From NCBI GenBank assembly GCA_027624035.1, contig JAQBUI010000010.1:24289-88288 (forward strand): DNA of 64,000 nt. The letters run 5' to 3'. The DNA comes from Pseudomonadota bacterium. GTDB lineage: Bacteria; Pseudomonadota; Gammaproteobacteria; Pseudomonadales; Azotimanducaceae. The notes under the pieces were generated by a model. The model was not told where the DNA came from, ran no database searches, and saw only the letters and a list, made by a program, of their open reading frames with translations. Positions 37,379 to 47,777 of this stretch are shown here, piece by piece (positions within the stretch are counted from its first letter, which is position 1; each line of letters begins with the position of its first letter). The position numbers were made by a program, and so were the translations under genes.

Positions 37379-37578
37379 GCTTGGGGTCCGCTTGCTTGTG
37401 AAAGACGCCATGACATCACAGTTCTGCGGCTATGTGAATCGCGGCCACATTGTCTCTGAATTGTCTCTGGATAGTCATCTGGATCAGACACTGGGTGGCA
37501 CTGGGCGAGTCTTGACTCGCGTCAAGGCCCCCGAGGTGATGTTGCCGGTATTCTATTCATGGATCATGGGAGACCAAT

Positions 37579-37974
37579 ATGCGAACCGTAGCCGAGATCA
37601 TGACTGCACGCCCCTACTGCGTGAATGTCGAGGACCCACTTGAAGAAGCGTGGCAGGTGATGCGCCACAAGCACATCCGCCATGTGCCGGTCATCAAGCG
37701 TGACGGCACCCTGGTCGGCCTCATTACCCACAGAAACCTGCTGGTGAACGCCCAGGATGTCAGCCATCTGACGCTCCCGGTCGCCGAGATCATGGAAACC
37801 GATGTCGAGACAGTGACCGAACAGGATGATCTGAAAGACGTTGCCGTCCGGCTGTACGACCGCCGGGTGGGATGCCTGCCGGTGTTGCGCGGTACGGAAC
37901 TCGTCGGGATTGTCACCAGCGCGGACTTTCTCGCCCTCACCAAACGACTGCTGGAAGAGATTGAAGAGCAGTAG
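37579..37974 (+). CDS. CBS-domain pair protein
   Basis: MRTVAEIMTARPYCVNVEDPLEEAWQVMRHKHIRHVPVIKRDGTLVGLITHRNLL plus second CBS. Confidence 0.9.
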   Translation: MRTVAEIMTARPYCVNVEDPLEEAWQVMRHKHIRHVPVIKRDGTLVGLITHRNLLVNAQDVSHLTLPVAEIMETDVETVTEQDDLKDVAVRLYDRRVGCLPVLRGTELVGIVTSADFLALTKRLLEEIEEQ

Positions 37975-38030
37975 AGATCTGTTCTGACCCTCGGCTCTGA
38001 CCCCGATCCCGGGTTCAGATATAATGCGGA

Positions 38031-38579
38031 TTGTTGTGTAAACCGGACCAGGCGTTGGATCACATCATCTTTACGTTCATTGGTGACGACAGACCGGGCA
38101 TTGTCGAGAAGATTGCAGGGGTGGTCGAGCGCCACCAGGCCAACTGGTTGGAAAGTCGGCTCAGTCAACTGGCGGGCAAGTTTGCCGGGATCATTCAGGT
38201 GGAGATTGACCCGAGTCACATCGACGCGCTCACCGAGGAACTCCGGAACCTCACCAGTGCCGGCCTGACGGTCGTCGCCGAACGCTCATCGCCCCGGGAA
38301 GCGGCGCCCACAACTCATACCCTGTCCCTGATCGGCCTGGACCGGCCGGGCATCATCCGGGACATTTCCGGTGCGCTCGCCGAGCAGAACATCAACGTGC
38401 TGGAACTGAACACCCGGATCATCAAGGCCGCCATGACCGGCGAACCCATGTTTGAGGCCCGCGCCGTGGTCGCCTACGCCAGCGACAGTGATCTCGTGGA
38501 ACTGAGCGAGGAACTCGACCGCATTTCCACGGAACTGGGCGTAGACATCGACCTCAGCGAAGAGGATGAAACCGTCTGA
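38031..38579 (+). CDS. ACT-domain regulatory protein (GcvR-like)
   Basis: IIFTFIGDDRPGIVEKIAGVVERHQANWLESRLSQLAGKFAGII...SLIGLDRPGIIRDISGALAEQNINVLELNT. Confidence 0.82.
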   Translation: MLCKPDQALDHIIFTFIGDDRPGIVEKIAGVVERHQANWLESRLSQLAGKFAGIIQVEIDPSHIDALTEELRNLTSAGLTVVAERSSPREAAPTTHTLSLIGLDRPGIIRDISGALAEQNINVLELNTRIIKAAMTGEPMFEARAVVAYASDSDLVELSEELDRISTELGVDIDLSEEDETV

Positions 38580-38591
38580 CCCAGGCAGGGC

Positions 38592-40157
38592 TCAGGCTGA
38601 CTCCGCCTCGCCAAAGAGATCATCCAGATGGCTCTGTGGCAGGGGCGCGGTGAATTTCGACACGCCATAGGTCACGATGACCGAAACGATCTCCCCCAGC
38701 CCGGCGCAGGAATACGGATTCGGCGCCTCGCCGGCTAGCCAGGCAACGGCTGCAAACAGGGGCGTGCCTTCGACCCATGCGGGGTCCAGCACACCACCGT
38801 GCAGAATCAGGAAGGCGCCCATTCCACTGATGAGCCCGGCATAGGCACCTGCCCGGGTCACCCCGTGCCACAAGGCTCCCATCACCAGTGGGCCGGCAAA
38901 CGCGGCCATCATGCCACCGGTTCCGATCATGATGATGAGCGCAATATTCTTGTCCACCAGCAACCAGGCAAGCCCGGTACAGATCACCAGAACCACCCCG
39001 GTGCTGACACGACTGATCAGCAGCACTCGCCGGTCGACTTCGGCGCTGTCCAGATGGCGCCGGAACTTCGGAACAAAGGTCCTCCGATACAGATCATTGG
39101 CAATCACCTGGGATGAGGACACCACAAGACCATCGGCAGTGGACATGATGGCCGCCAGCACACCGACCCCGATCAGGGCAGCCAGCCAGGTGGGAAAGAG
39201 CTCGATAAAGAGCCGCGGCAGCGCCTGATTTGCGCTCATCCCCTCCGCCAGCAACTCATCGCCGAGGATTGCCCGGGCCAGCAGGCCCCCTAGCCCCATA
39301 CAGGCCATCAGCAGACCGGCAACAAAGGCGTATTGCACGAATCGAAAGCGGTCCCGGTCATGCTCAAGGGCCCAGATCTTGTTGCCTATATGAGGCAGCA
39401 GGCCAAGCGGCACCAGCGCCATGGTCCAGGAAAACATCGACCACCAGGAGTGATATAGCGGCGTGGTCGTGTTCAGCACGCCCACGAGATTCGGGTCCTG
39501 GGCGCGCAGATTGTCGATGACACCACCCACACCGCCCTCTACACCCACCCCATTGAAGAACAGAAACAGAATAATGATCGCGAGAATGAGCATGATCATC
39601 CCCTGCACACCATCGGTCAGGATGTCCGCATGGGCGCCTCCCATGGTGACGTACAGCAACAGCACGACTGTGGTGATGATCAGCGCCCACTGAGGCGACA
39701 AGCCCAGCATGATCTCGAACATCACGAGGCCAGACACAAGCTGCCCGGCCAGGTAGAAAAAGAGCACCAGTGAGAAGATGGCGACCAGCACCCGGATACC
39801 GTCCGAACCATATCGATCTCCCAGAAACTCCGGAATGGATCGATCCGCGAATCGATCGCCCGCCCGGGCGACCAGCCGCATACAGATCAACAGGCCAAGG
39901 TAAACGCCGCATGGGTAGAGCACGGTCCAGATCACCGCTGTGCCGTAGGTATAGGCAAGGCCAGGGCCACCCAGAAACGTGGCACCACTGGCAGTGGTGG
40001 CCGCAAACGCCATGGCAAGGAAAAACGGCCCGTAGCTGTGTCGCGCCGTCGCGTAGCCGTCAGCATCCTTGACCCGCTTGGTGGCAATATAGCCGATGAC
40101 AAGCATGCCACCAATGTATGCAATCAGAAAGAACCAGGACCAGCTGATCAGGGACAT
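38592..40157 (-). CDS. Sodium:solute symporter (SSF) family
   Basis: 13-TM-like hydrophobic pattern; SIPEFLGDRYGSDGIR, GGAHADILTDGVQGMIM. Confidence 0.88.
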   Translation of the reverse strand: MSLISWSWFFLIAYIGGMLVIGYIATKRVKDADGYATARHSYGPFFLAMAFAATTASGATFLGGPGLAYTYGTAVIWTVLYPCGVYLGLLICMRLVARAGDRFADRSIPEFLGDRYGSDGIRVLVAIFSLVLFFYLAGQLVSGLVMFEIMLGLSPQWALIITTVVLLLYVTMGGAHADILTDGVQGMIMLILAIIILFLFFNGVGVEGGVGGVIDNLRAQDPNLVGVLNTTTPLYHSWWSMFSWTMALVPLGLLPHIGNKIWALEHDRDRFRFVQYAFVAGLLMACMGLGGLLARAILGDELLAEGMSANQALPRLFIELFPTWLAALIGVGVLAAIMSTADGLVVSSSQVIANDLYRRTFVPKFRRHLDSAEVDRRVLLISRVSTGVVLVICTGLAWLLVDKNIALIIMIGTGGMMAAFAGPLVMGALWHGVTRAGAYAGLISGMGAFLILHGGVLDPAWVEGTPLFAAVAWLAGEAPNPYSCAGLGEIVSVIVTYGVSKFTAPLPQSHLDDLFGEAESA

Positions 40158-40226
40158 ATTCGATACACCTTTTGTTATTTTTCACCTGGTACCGTCTTGG
40201 CAGGTACCATCGCGGGACTGACCGAG

Positions 40227-41009
40227 CTATAGCTCTCTGAAGTTCGGCTCCCGTTTTTCAATGAAGGCCTGCACCGCCTCTTTGTGTTCCGCCGAAACGT
40301 AGCATTCCGCCAGCGCCTCCCCCTCCCGGCGTTGAACCTCAGTCAGGTCCCCCTCGCTGCCGTTAGCACTCAACAGGGATTTCACCATCCGGAGCTGACG
40401 GGACGGATTGGCCGCGATGGCTCTGGCGATCTTCTTTGCTGCGGGCATCAGTTCTTCAGGGTTCACCACATAATTGGTCAGCCCTTTCTCATGGGCCTCA
40501 AAGGCGGAGTACAGGCGACCCGTCAGGCACATCTCACTCGCGTTTCCAAAACCAACCCGCTGGACCAGGAAGTGGCTGGACGCGAGTTCAGGCACCACAC
40601 CCATCTTGACGAAGGCGAGGCCAAACCGGGCCAGTTCGGATGCAACGATGACATCGAACGGTAGCATCAGGGTCACGCCCACGCCCACCGCCACGCCGTT
40701 GACCGCTGCCACGATTGGCTTGCTGTCCCGGACAAAGTTCACATAGTTGACCGCAGGTCCCTTTCGCTCGCCGCCGGCGCCGTCGATATTGGCCTTGAAA
40801 TTGTCCTTGATGTCAGCCCCTGCACAGAAGCCCCGCCCTGCACCGGTGACCACGATGGCCCCAATGTCCTTGTCCTCGTTGGCATCCCGGATGGCATCGA
40901 CGATATCCATGTTCATCTGAGTGGTCCAGGCGTTCAGACGCTCCGGCCGATTCAATGTGATGATTGCGATCGAATCTTCTTTTGCAAAGGTAATGGTTTC
41001 GTAGGTCAT
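40227..41009 (-). CDS. Enoyl-CoA hydratase/isomerase family
   Basis: VVTGAGRGFCAGADIKDNF, AAVNGVAVGVGVTLMLPFDVIVAS. Confidence 0.92.
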   Translation of the reverse strand: MTYETITFAKEDSIAIITLNRPERLNAWTTQMNMDIVDAIRDANEDKDIGAIVVTGAGRGFCAGADIKDNFKANIDGAGGERKGPAVNYVNFVRDSKPIVAAVNGVAVGVGVTLMLPFDVIVASELARFGLAFVKMGVVPELASSHFLVQRVGFGNASEMCLTGRLYSAFEAHEKGLTNYVVNPEELMPAAKKIARAIAANPSRQLRMVKSLLSANGSEGDLTEVQRREGEALAECYVSAEHKEAVQAFIEKREPNFREL

Positions 41010-41114
41010 GGCAGCGGTCCCCCCATTTGTTTGGTTCGAGGATACCCCAAGCTGCAGGGCGGCACCACGTGTCGTGGGTCGTTGGGTATTCCACGCCTAT
41101 GATAGGATAGCGAC

Positions 41115-41540
41115 ATGAGCGAAACCTATGAAACCATGAATCTGAACGGCCCGGAGCGAAACGTCGAACGCCTCGGTGCACTGACTGCCTGGCTGATTTC
41201 AAACCATCTGCTGGATGCTCACCTGGAGCGCGACCAGGGCAGGAAAATCGCGAGGGTACGGATGCAGGACATGACTGGCCCGGAATTCCTGACCACGGTG
41301 CTCCATGGCGACCTCAAGGCCACCCACCTGAATGATGTCGGCAGGGACTTTGTGGAGGCCTACCTCAAATCCGGCAGATATCTAGATGACTACGCCCGCT
41401 GCCGGTACCAGGGCGAAAACGAGTGGCATCGATACGACGAGATCGGGCCCATGATCACTGCAGCATTTCGACAGCACACCAAACCAGCGCCAACCATGAC
41501 GGCCAGGATTCTGAAATTTCCGTTTGGCAGGAAGAAGTAA
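41115..41540 (+). CDS. Hypothetical protein (141 aa)
   Basis: Intact ORF between the enoyl-CoA hydratase promoter side and M20 peptidase; no recognised motif. Confidence 0.6.
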   Translation: MSETYETMNLNGPERNVERLGALTAWLISNHLLDAHLERDQGRKIARVRMQDMTGPEFLTTVLHGDLKATHLNDVGRDFVEAYLKSGRYLDDYARCRYQGENEWHRYDEIGPMITAAFRQHTKPAPTMTARILKFPFGRKK

Positions 41541-41563
41541 ACAGCCAACCCCCAGGGAGTCCT

Positions 41564-42811
41564 ATGACTGATCTCAAGACCAGAGTATGTGATGCGATTG
41601 ATGCCAACGCAGCGGCATTGCTCGAGAACAGCCATGCCATTCACCGCGTCCCTGAACTGGCGTTTCAGGAGCACGAGGCAGCGGCCAGACTCGTCCATGA
41701 CGTTGAACGCGCAGGACTGACCGTGACTCGCGGTGCCTACGGTCTTGAAACTGCCTACGAGAGCGAGATCGGCACCGACGGCCCACGGGTGGCGATCCTG
41801 TCCGAGTATGACGCGCTGCCCGGCATCGGCCATGCCTGCGGGCATAATATTATTGCGGTGGCAGGGCTCGGGCCGTCGCTGGCACTGGCCTCGCTTGGGC
41901 GTGATCTTCCGGGCCGGATTCGTTACCTGGGCACGCCGGCAGAAGAACGCGGGGGCGGCAAGGAACTGATGGCCCAGGAAGGGGCGTTCGACGGTGTGGA
42001 TGCGGCCATGATGATTCATCCCGCGGGCGTGAACCTCGCCACCATGCCGTGTATCTGCGTCTCCGAGGTCGAGGTGACCTATCGCGGCCGAAGCGCCCAT
42101 GCCTCGGCAATGCCCCACGCCGGCCTGAACGCGCTCGACGCGCTGGTAACCGCCTACCAGACGGTCGCCCAGCTTCGCCAGCACATCAAAGCCACCGAGC
42201 GGATTCACGGGATCTTCACCCATGCCGGTGATGCGCCGAACATCGTACCGGACCGGGCAACGGGCATTTTCTACGTGCGTGCCGCCACCGCCGAGGACCT
42301 GGCGCCGCTCAAGGAGCGGGTCAAACGCTGCTTCGAGGCAGGCGCGCTATCCTCCGGATGCGAGGTAGAGATCAACTGGGCCAGGGCAGACTATCTGGAC
42401 ATGAACACCAGTTGGCCGCTCGCGAAGGAATTTCAGCAAAACGCAGAGGCTCTCGGCCGACGTTTTATTCCCATGGAGAAAGTTTCCGGCAGCGCTGCCG
42501 GCAGCACTGATATGGGCAACATCAGCCATCGGGTTCCGTCCATCCATCCCATGCTGGCCTCGGCACCCCGGGATGTGGTCATCCACAACCCCGAATTCAC
42601 AAAGTGGGCGGCCTCGGAGATGGGGGATCGGGCCTGCATCGACGGGGCCAAGTCTCTTGCCATGACCGCGATCGACTATCTGACCAGGCGAGACCTGCAG
42701 GAGGCGGCGGCAGCGGCATTCGCGGCGGGCGCCGAGGTATCCGCAAGGGCGGTCGGTGCGGCCTACCATGTTGACGGCGCCGCCCATCTTGGCGGCTGTG
42801 GCTGCCGTTGA
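41564..42811 (+). CDS. M20 family amidohydrolase/peptidase
   Basis: HRVPELAFQEHEAA, EYDALPGIGHACGHNIIA, GTPAEERGGGK. Confidence 0.92.
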   Translation: MTDLKTRVCDAIDANAAALLENSHAIHRVPELAFQEHEAAARLVHDVERAGLTVTRGAYGLETAYESEIGTDGPRVAILSEYDALPGIGHACGHNIIAVAGLGPSLALASLGRDLPGRIRYLGTPAEERGGGKELMAQEGAFDGVDAAMMIHPAGVNLATMPCICVSEVEVTYRGRSAHASAMPHAGLNALDALVTAYQTVAQLRQHIKATERIHGIFTHAGDAPNIVPDRATGIFYVRAATAEDLAPLKERVKRCFEAGALSSGCEVEINWARADYLDMNTSWPLAKEFQQNAEALGRRFIPMEKVSGSAAGSTDMGNISHRVPSIHPMLASAPRDVVIHNPEFTKWAASEMGDRACIDGAKSLAMTAIDYLTRRDLQEAAAAAFAAGAEVSARAVGAAYHVDGAAHLGGCGCR

Positions 42812-42814
42812 CCC

Positions 42815-43825
42815 CTAAGGATCGTGCCCGGGGGCTATGCCGGTCGCCGCTGGATGCCACGCCTCACCCTTGTGGCAACGCCGCTCCCGGATGACGTAGG
42901 GCCGGGTCCCGGTGGCCTCATAGTAGGTTCGGGTCAGGAACTCCGCCAGAATCCCCGTACAGAAGAACTGAATCGCCATGATCACCAGCAACACCCCCAC
43001 CAGCAGCAATGGTCGGCCACCGATATCTTCCCCCAGCAGCTTGACTGCCAGCAGGTAAACAAGAATAAGGCCGCCAATGCCCCCCGAGGCAAAGCCAATC
43101 CGACCAAAAAAGTGCGCCGGCCGTCCCATGAACGACATGAAGAAGTGCACTGAGAGCAGGTCCAGCAGCACCCGGAAGGTCCTTGAAATACCGTACTTGC
43201 TATAGCCGAACTCCCGGGCACGATGCGCCACCACATGCTCCTTGATACGCGAGGTCGCCGTATAGGTTGCCATCAACGCCGGGATGAAACGGTGCATCTC
43301 GCCGTATAGCCGTACGGAACGAAACACGTCCGCACGATAGATCTTGAGGGAACAGCCATAGTCATTCAGGCGCACCCCGGACATCCACCCGATCAGCCAG
43401 TTGGCGATCTTCGATGGCACCTTGCGCATGACGTAGTTGTCCTTACGGTCCTTGCGCCATCCCACCAGCAGGTCGAGGTCTTCATCCAGCAGACGGCGCA
43501 CCATGGCGGGAATGTCTGCCGGGTCATTCTGCAGATCGCCGTCCAGAGTGACCAGCACCTCGCCCCTGGCGGCATCGAGCCCGGCCTGCATCGCGGCGGT
43601 CTGGCCGAAATTCCGCTGCAGTTCAATCACACTGACATAGTCACCAAGTGACTCCCGGGCCTCTGCCAGGCGCTCCCGGGTGCCATCACTGCTGCCGTCA
43701 TCGACCAGGATGACTTCCCAGGGATGGTCAAAGGTGGACAGTGAACCCGCCAGTGCCGCTGCCAGTGGACCCACGCTGTCCTCCTCGTTGTAAAGGGGGA
43801 TGATGATCGAGATTGTTTCTTTCAT
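42815..43825 (-). CDS. Glycosyltransferase family 2, polyprenyl-phosphate sugar transferase type (ArnC/DPM1/GtrB-like)
   Basis: ISIIIPLYNEEDSVGPL, VDDGSSDGT, QRNFGQTAAMQAGLDAARGEVLVTLDGDLQNDPADIP; two C-terminal TM segments. Confidence 0.88.
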   Translation of the reverse strand: MKETISIIIPLYNEEDSVGPLAAALAGSLSTFDHPWEVILVDDGSSDGTRERLAEARESLGDYVSVIELQRNFGQTAAMQAGLDAARGEVLVTLDGDLQNDPADIPAMVRRLLDEDLDLLVGWRKDRKDNYVMRKVPSKIANWLIGWMSGVRLNDYGCSLKIYRADVFRSVRLYGEMHRFIPALMATYTATSRIKEHVVAHRAREFGYSKYGISRTFRVLLDLLSVHFFMSFMGRPAHFFGRIGFASGGIGGLILVYLLAVKLLGEDIGGRPLLLVGVLLVIMAIQFFCTGILAEFLTRTYYEATGTRPYVIRERRCHKGEAWHPAATGIAPGHDP

Positions 43826-43851
43826 ATCTTCAGGTCGCTTTCATGGCGGTG

Positions 43852-44802
43852 TCAGTTGGCGGCAGGAGGTTGGCGGTTCCCAGGCGACGGCAGGAAATGG
43901 CTGCCAATACCGGTCACCAATGTGATGGACAAGAGAAACAAATGCAAGTTGACGCCCGCTGCCAGCGCAACCGCCACATCAACCTCGACGCCGCGAAGCA
44001 GCAGCACGATGCCCGCTTCGTAGGTACCCGCCCCGGCAACGCCGTGCACCGGCAGCACACTGGTCAGTTCGCCGCCGATGGCGCCCACTATGCCGACGGT
44101 CAAGCTGGTATCGGCAAATAGCATCAGAATGTAACCGAATGCCGGCAGCTTGATCAGCCAGTTGGCAAGCGACCAGCCAAGACAGCGCCATTGTCTTGGG
44201 GTGGCGAAATACAGCGTATCGATCAGTTCCTGACTCCAGCCAGCGGTGGACGCTGGCAGTGCCTGGCGCCAGCGTGCTGGCACCACTTGCAGCGCCAGGT
44301 TCACCAGCAGCGGCATCAGCCGGGTCAGCAGCGGGCCGAGTGCCATGAGCGCGGCCACAAACATCAGTACCGCGATGGGCATCACCACCATCTGGCCCGT
44401 CAGCCAGGCCCAGGTAAGTACCAGGATCAGTACGATGCACCACAAGTCAAGCACCCGAAACCAGGCCAGCGCCATGATGGAGCGGGCAGCCGGGATGTCG
44501 AGATAAGCGAACAGCAGCAGCGGAAAGCTGAGTTCACCACTGCGCATGGGCAGCAGGTTGTTCCAGAGGTTGTGTTGCAGCATCACCTTTACGGCCGGTA
44601 CCGGTCGCACTGGATGAAACCAGTCCATCAGCCGGGCCACCCTGAGGCCATAGCTCAATAGCACCAGCAGCACCGCTGCCAGCACATCCGTCATGGAAAC
44701 CGCGGCCCACGGTGCCAATAGCGCCTGCCAGCCGACGAGATACTGCACTGCAATGATGAGCGCGATGGTCAGCGCGGCGCTGATGAAATGCTTGGCCGAC
44801 AA
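43852..44802 (-). CDS. Lysylphosphatidylglycerol synthase TM-region/UPF0104-like flippase-domain membrane protein
   Basis: Polytopic; HNLWNNLLPMRSGELSFPLLL; LTSVLPVHGVAGAGTYEAGIVLLL. Confidence 0.68.
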   Translation of the reverse strand: MSAKHFISAALTIALIIAVQYLVGWQALLAPWAAVSMTDVLAAVLLVLLSYGLRVARLMDWFHPVRPVPAVKVMLQHNLWNNLLPMRSGELSFPLLLFAYLDIPAARSIMALAWFRVLDLWCIVLILVLTWAWLTGQMVVMPIAVLMFVAALMALGPLLTRLMPLLVNLALQVVPARWRQALPASTAGWSQELIDTLYFATPRQWRCLGWSLANWLIKLPAFGYILMLFADTSLTVGIVGAIGGELTSVLPVHGVAGAGTYEAGIVLLLRGVEVDVAVALAAGVNLHLFLLSITLVTGIGSHFLPSPGNRQPPAAN

Positions 44803-44954
44803 TGGGCTTCCTGCGGGGTGTAAATGCGAACTCTACCGGGCGCGAACGGGTTCTGCCAGAGCAGCGCCCGGGGTACTGACAGAAAGCACTGCGAAAAATG
44901 CAGCGCAAAAAAAATCGCTGCCTGATCACCATGATTTTCTGGCATCATCGGGCC

Positions 44955-46547
44955 ATGACATCCACTACCCGGACGACAGCAGCGCTCTTCGGCATGAGTG
45001 TTCTGCTGACGGCACTGCTGTACCTGCCGTACCTCGGAACCCTGCAGATGCGCCATGAGGAACCGCGCCGCGCCCTCGTGGCAGAAGCGATGGTGCAACG
45101 GGGTGACTACCTGGTGCCAGTGTTCATGGACCGGATCTATACCGCCAAGCCACCCCTGTACAACTGGCTGATTGCGGCCGTCAGCAGTCCGTTTGGCGGG
45201 ATCAGCGAATGGACCGTTCGCTTTGCCTCGCTGCTCTGTCTGCTGGCGCTGACGGGTTCCATGCTGTGGCTGCTGCGCCACCGACTGGACCGCGGTGGCC
45301 TGCTGCTGCTCACCCTCGGCCTGACCCTCGCCCCCGAGATGATGCGCAAGGGTACCCTGGGCGAGATCGACATGTGCTTCGCGCTGCTGGTGAATCTGGC
45401 ACTCTGGGTCTGGTTCCATCTGGACCAGAGCCAGCGCCGGGGGCTGCACCTGTGGCTCCTGCCGGGCGTCATCATTGCGCTGGCGTTTCTGGCGAAACGG
45501 GAACCGGCCTTTGCATTTTACTATCTGGGACTCGCTGCCTGGCTGATCTACCAGCGACGCTTGCTGGAGCTGTTTCGGCCTGCACACCTGATCAGCGCCG
45601 CCATCACACTGGCCATCGTAGGGCTCTGGATTGGCAACATGATCGCCACCCTCGGCATCGAGGCGATGCTGGGCAGCACCATGGATGAGGTCGTCAACAG
45701 GGGTATGGAGGGTGCCGTCTGGGGCACCCTGGTGCATATGCTGTCCTACCCCTTTGAAGTCCTGCTGGCGATGTTTCCATTCTCGCTGCTGCTGCTGCTG
45801 GCGCTCAATCGCCGCTGCCGGGAGATCGCGGTCAGCCAGCACCGGGACGTGATGGGTTTCGCCATCGTGATCGTGATCGCAAACTTTCCACTTTACTGGG
45901 TGCTGCGCTCGGCGGAGGTCAGATACTTCCTGCCGATGATGCCATCGATTCTGGTGATCTGCGCCATACTCGGGCAGTCCGCGCTGAAAGCCGGTATCCC
46001 TGCTGTACGCTGGCTCTGCACTGGTCTTACACTTTTCTGCCTGACCTTGTCCGTACTGCTGGTCATGTTCGTGTTGCAGTGGCCGGTGCCTTTCGGCGAG
46101 CACCATCCGGCACCATTTTCCGATCAGGTCAGAATCGGGCTTGCGCTGGCTGGCCTCGGTTACTCGCTGTGGTTGGTGCAGGTCAACTGGCGCCATCATC
46201 CGTTCGCCCTGGCACTCACGCTGACCGGGGTCCTGATCGTGTATCGAATGGTGTATCTTGATCTGCTGTTGCCCAGGGAAATGCATCAGGACACCCACGA
46301 GCGGGATGTGCGGTCCTTCATCAGCACCCTCTACGACCAGGTGCCCTCCGGCGCACTTCCGGTGGGGTCTGTCGGCCTCGTACCCCATGAGATCTGGTGG
46401 TACATGCAATACGGTGACATCACCGCCGCGACGCGCCCCTACCTCGTCACCGCGCTGCCGCCCGCCAGCGGCCAGCAGGCCATCGCCCGGATGGATTTCC
46501 GCGGCCGTGACATCTATCTCGTGAAGAGCTTCTCCGATGACCCATAA
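44955..46547 (+). CDS. Glycosyltransferase family 39/ArnT-like membrane protein
   Basis: MRHEEPRRALVAEAMVQRGDYLVPVFMDRIYTAKPPLYNWLIA (DE/PP motifs); alternative start 44898. Confidence 0.85.
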   Translation: MTSTTRTTAALFGMSVLLTALLYLPYLGTLQMRHEEPRRALVAEAMVQRGDYLVPVFMDRIYTAKPPLYNWLIAAVSSPFGGISEWTVRFASLLCLLALTGSMLWLLRHRLDRGGLLLLTLGLTLAPEMMRKGTLGEIDMCFALLVNLALWVWFHLDQSQRRGLHLWLLPGVIIALAFLAKREPAFAFYYLGLAAWLIYQRRLLELFRPAHLISAAITLAIVGLWIGNMIATLGIEAMLGSTMDEVVNRGMEGAVWGTLVHMLSYPFEVLLAMFPFSLLLLLALNRRCREIAVSQHRDVMGFAIVIVIANFPLYWVLRSAEVRYFLPMMPSILVICAILGQSALKAGIPAVRWLCTGLTLFCLTLSVLLVMFVLQWPVPFGEHHPAPFSDQVRIGLALAGLGYSLWLVQVNWRHHPFALALTLTGVLIVYRMVYLDLLLPREMHQDTHERDVRSFISTLYDQVPSGALPVGSVGLVPHEIWWYMQYGDITAATRPYLVTALPPASGQQAIARMDFRGRDIYLVKSFSDDP

Positions 46548-46639
46548 ACCCGGTTGCCGCGACCACACGGGCGGTTGCCGGAGCGGGCGATCTACATTAC
46601 ATTCTGAACCAGTTTTGACACGATTGAAGAGGACTGACC

Positions 46640-47749
46640 ATGGCAACGAGTTGCCTGACACTGGACCAAAAACAAACCCTGTATCGTGATGGTTACGTTG
46701 TGGTTAAAGGCGCCATCGCACCGGACCTGGTCGAAGCCGCACGACGCCGGATTCGCGAAGCGAAACAAGGTGAATTCATCGGCGGCACCGAGGAGATGAC
46801 CAACCTGATCAATGCCTCCAGCGTCACGCCCATCCTGAATGAGGCGATGGGAAAGTTTGACCCGCCCAGTCTGTGCCAGGTCGGTATTCTGAAACGACGT
46901 GATCCGGGCGATTACTTCAACAACCTGGGCTATCGGGACCGTGACTTCCCGTACTATGGCGCCGAGTCCCACATGGACGGGCTCTGTACCATCGGCGTTC
47001 CCCAGGAGCTGCAACAGGGTACCCCGGAGGAGATCTACTACCGCTACATCGCCTCCGGCCCGAAGGGCGACCTTGGACGCAGCCCGGACGTCATGGGTCA
47101 CAACTTCGTTCCGCTGTTTGAAGACCCGGAGATGACCCTCGGCATGGGCAGTTTCACCGCGTTTGTGTTCGCCTGCCTCAGTGACCAGACCGAGCCGGGC
47201 TGTGGCCAGACGGCCCTGATCAAGGGGGCACATCACGCCACCGAACAGTTCTTTCGCTGGCAGCGTGACCAGAACAATCATCTTGGGCCAGAGGGCCCCG
47301 GGTGGCCCCGCCTGGACCACAATGCGCCCAATCGCTGCGGCCTCGTCTACCTGCCGGAGATGATCCGGGAGCAGTTCATTGATGAGACGTCCGAGAGCAC
47401 GCCGGATGGACGCAAGTGGCCGCGACCCACCCAAATCCTGATGGAACCCGGCGATGCGTGCATCACACTATTCAACATACCCCACTCCGGCACCCGCAAT
47501 GAACACGGTAAGGAATCACGCAAGAACATCATCTTCCGGATTCGCAACAAATCCCGACAACCCAATCACGTCGCCAACGGCGTATCGGACCATCCGGACC
47601 GCGGCCAACGCGGAGAGTGGCTCGAATACGAGCCTGGCAACGATCCGTGGGAACGTTCCAAGCATGCACTCTGCAACATCTGGGAGGAGTGGGAAGGTAT
47701 GCAGGAGGTAGTCGCTGCCGGGCAGGCAAAGGCACAGGCAGCGCGATAG
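46640..47749 (+). CDS. Phytanoyl-CoA dioxygenase (PhyH)-like protein
   Basis: LYRDGYVVVKGAIAPDLVEAARRRI, SHMDG, TEPGCGQTALIKGAHH, NIPHSGTRNEHGKESRKNIIFRI. Confidence 0.7.
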   Translation: MATSCLTLDQKQTLYRDGYVVVKGAIAPDLVEAARRRIREAKQGEFIGGTEEMTNLINASSVTPILNEAMGKFDPPSLCQVGILKRRDPGDYFNNLGYRDRDFPYYGAESHMDGLCTIGVPQELQQGTPEEIYYRYIASGPKGDLGRSPDVMGHNFVPLFEDPEMTLGMGSFTAFVFACLSDQTEPGCGQTALIKGAHHATEQFFRWQRDQNNHLGPEGPGWPRLDHNAPNRCGLVYLPEMIREQFIDETSESTPDGRKWPRPTQILMEPGDACITLFNIPHSGTRNEHGKESRKNIIFRIRNKSRQPNHVANGVSDHPDRGQRGEWLEYEPGNDPWERSKHALCNIWEEWEGMQEVVAAGQAKAQAAR

Positions 47750-47777
47750 CCCGATAACGTTTGGAACAGGAGACCCC

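Noticed and set aside
44769-46661. 630-aa minus-strand ORF opposite the GT39 gene
   Set aside because: Composition is Gln/His/Arg-rich shadow sequence with no family motif; the plus-strand GT39 has clear motifs. Typical antisense ORF in GC-rich DNA.
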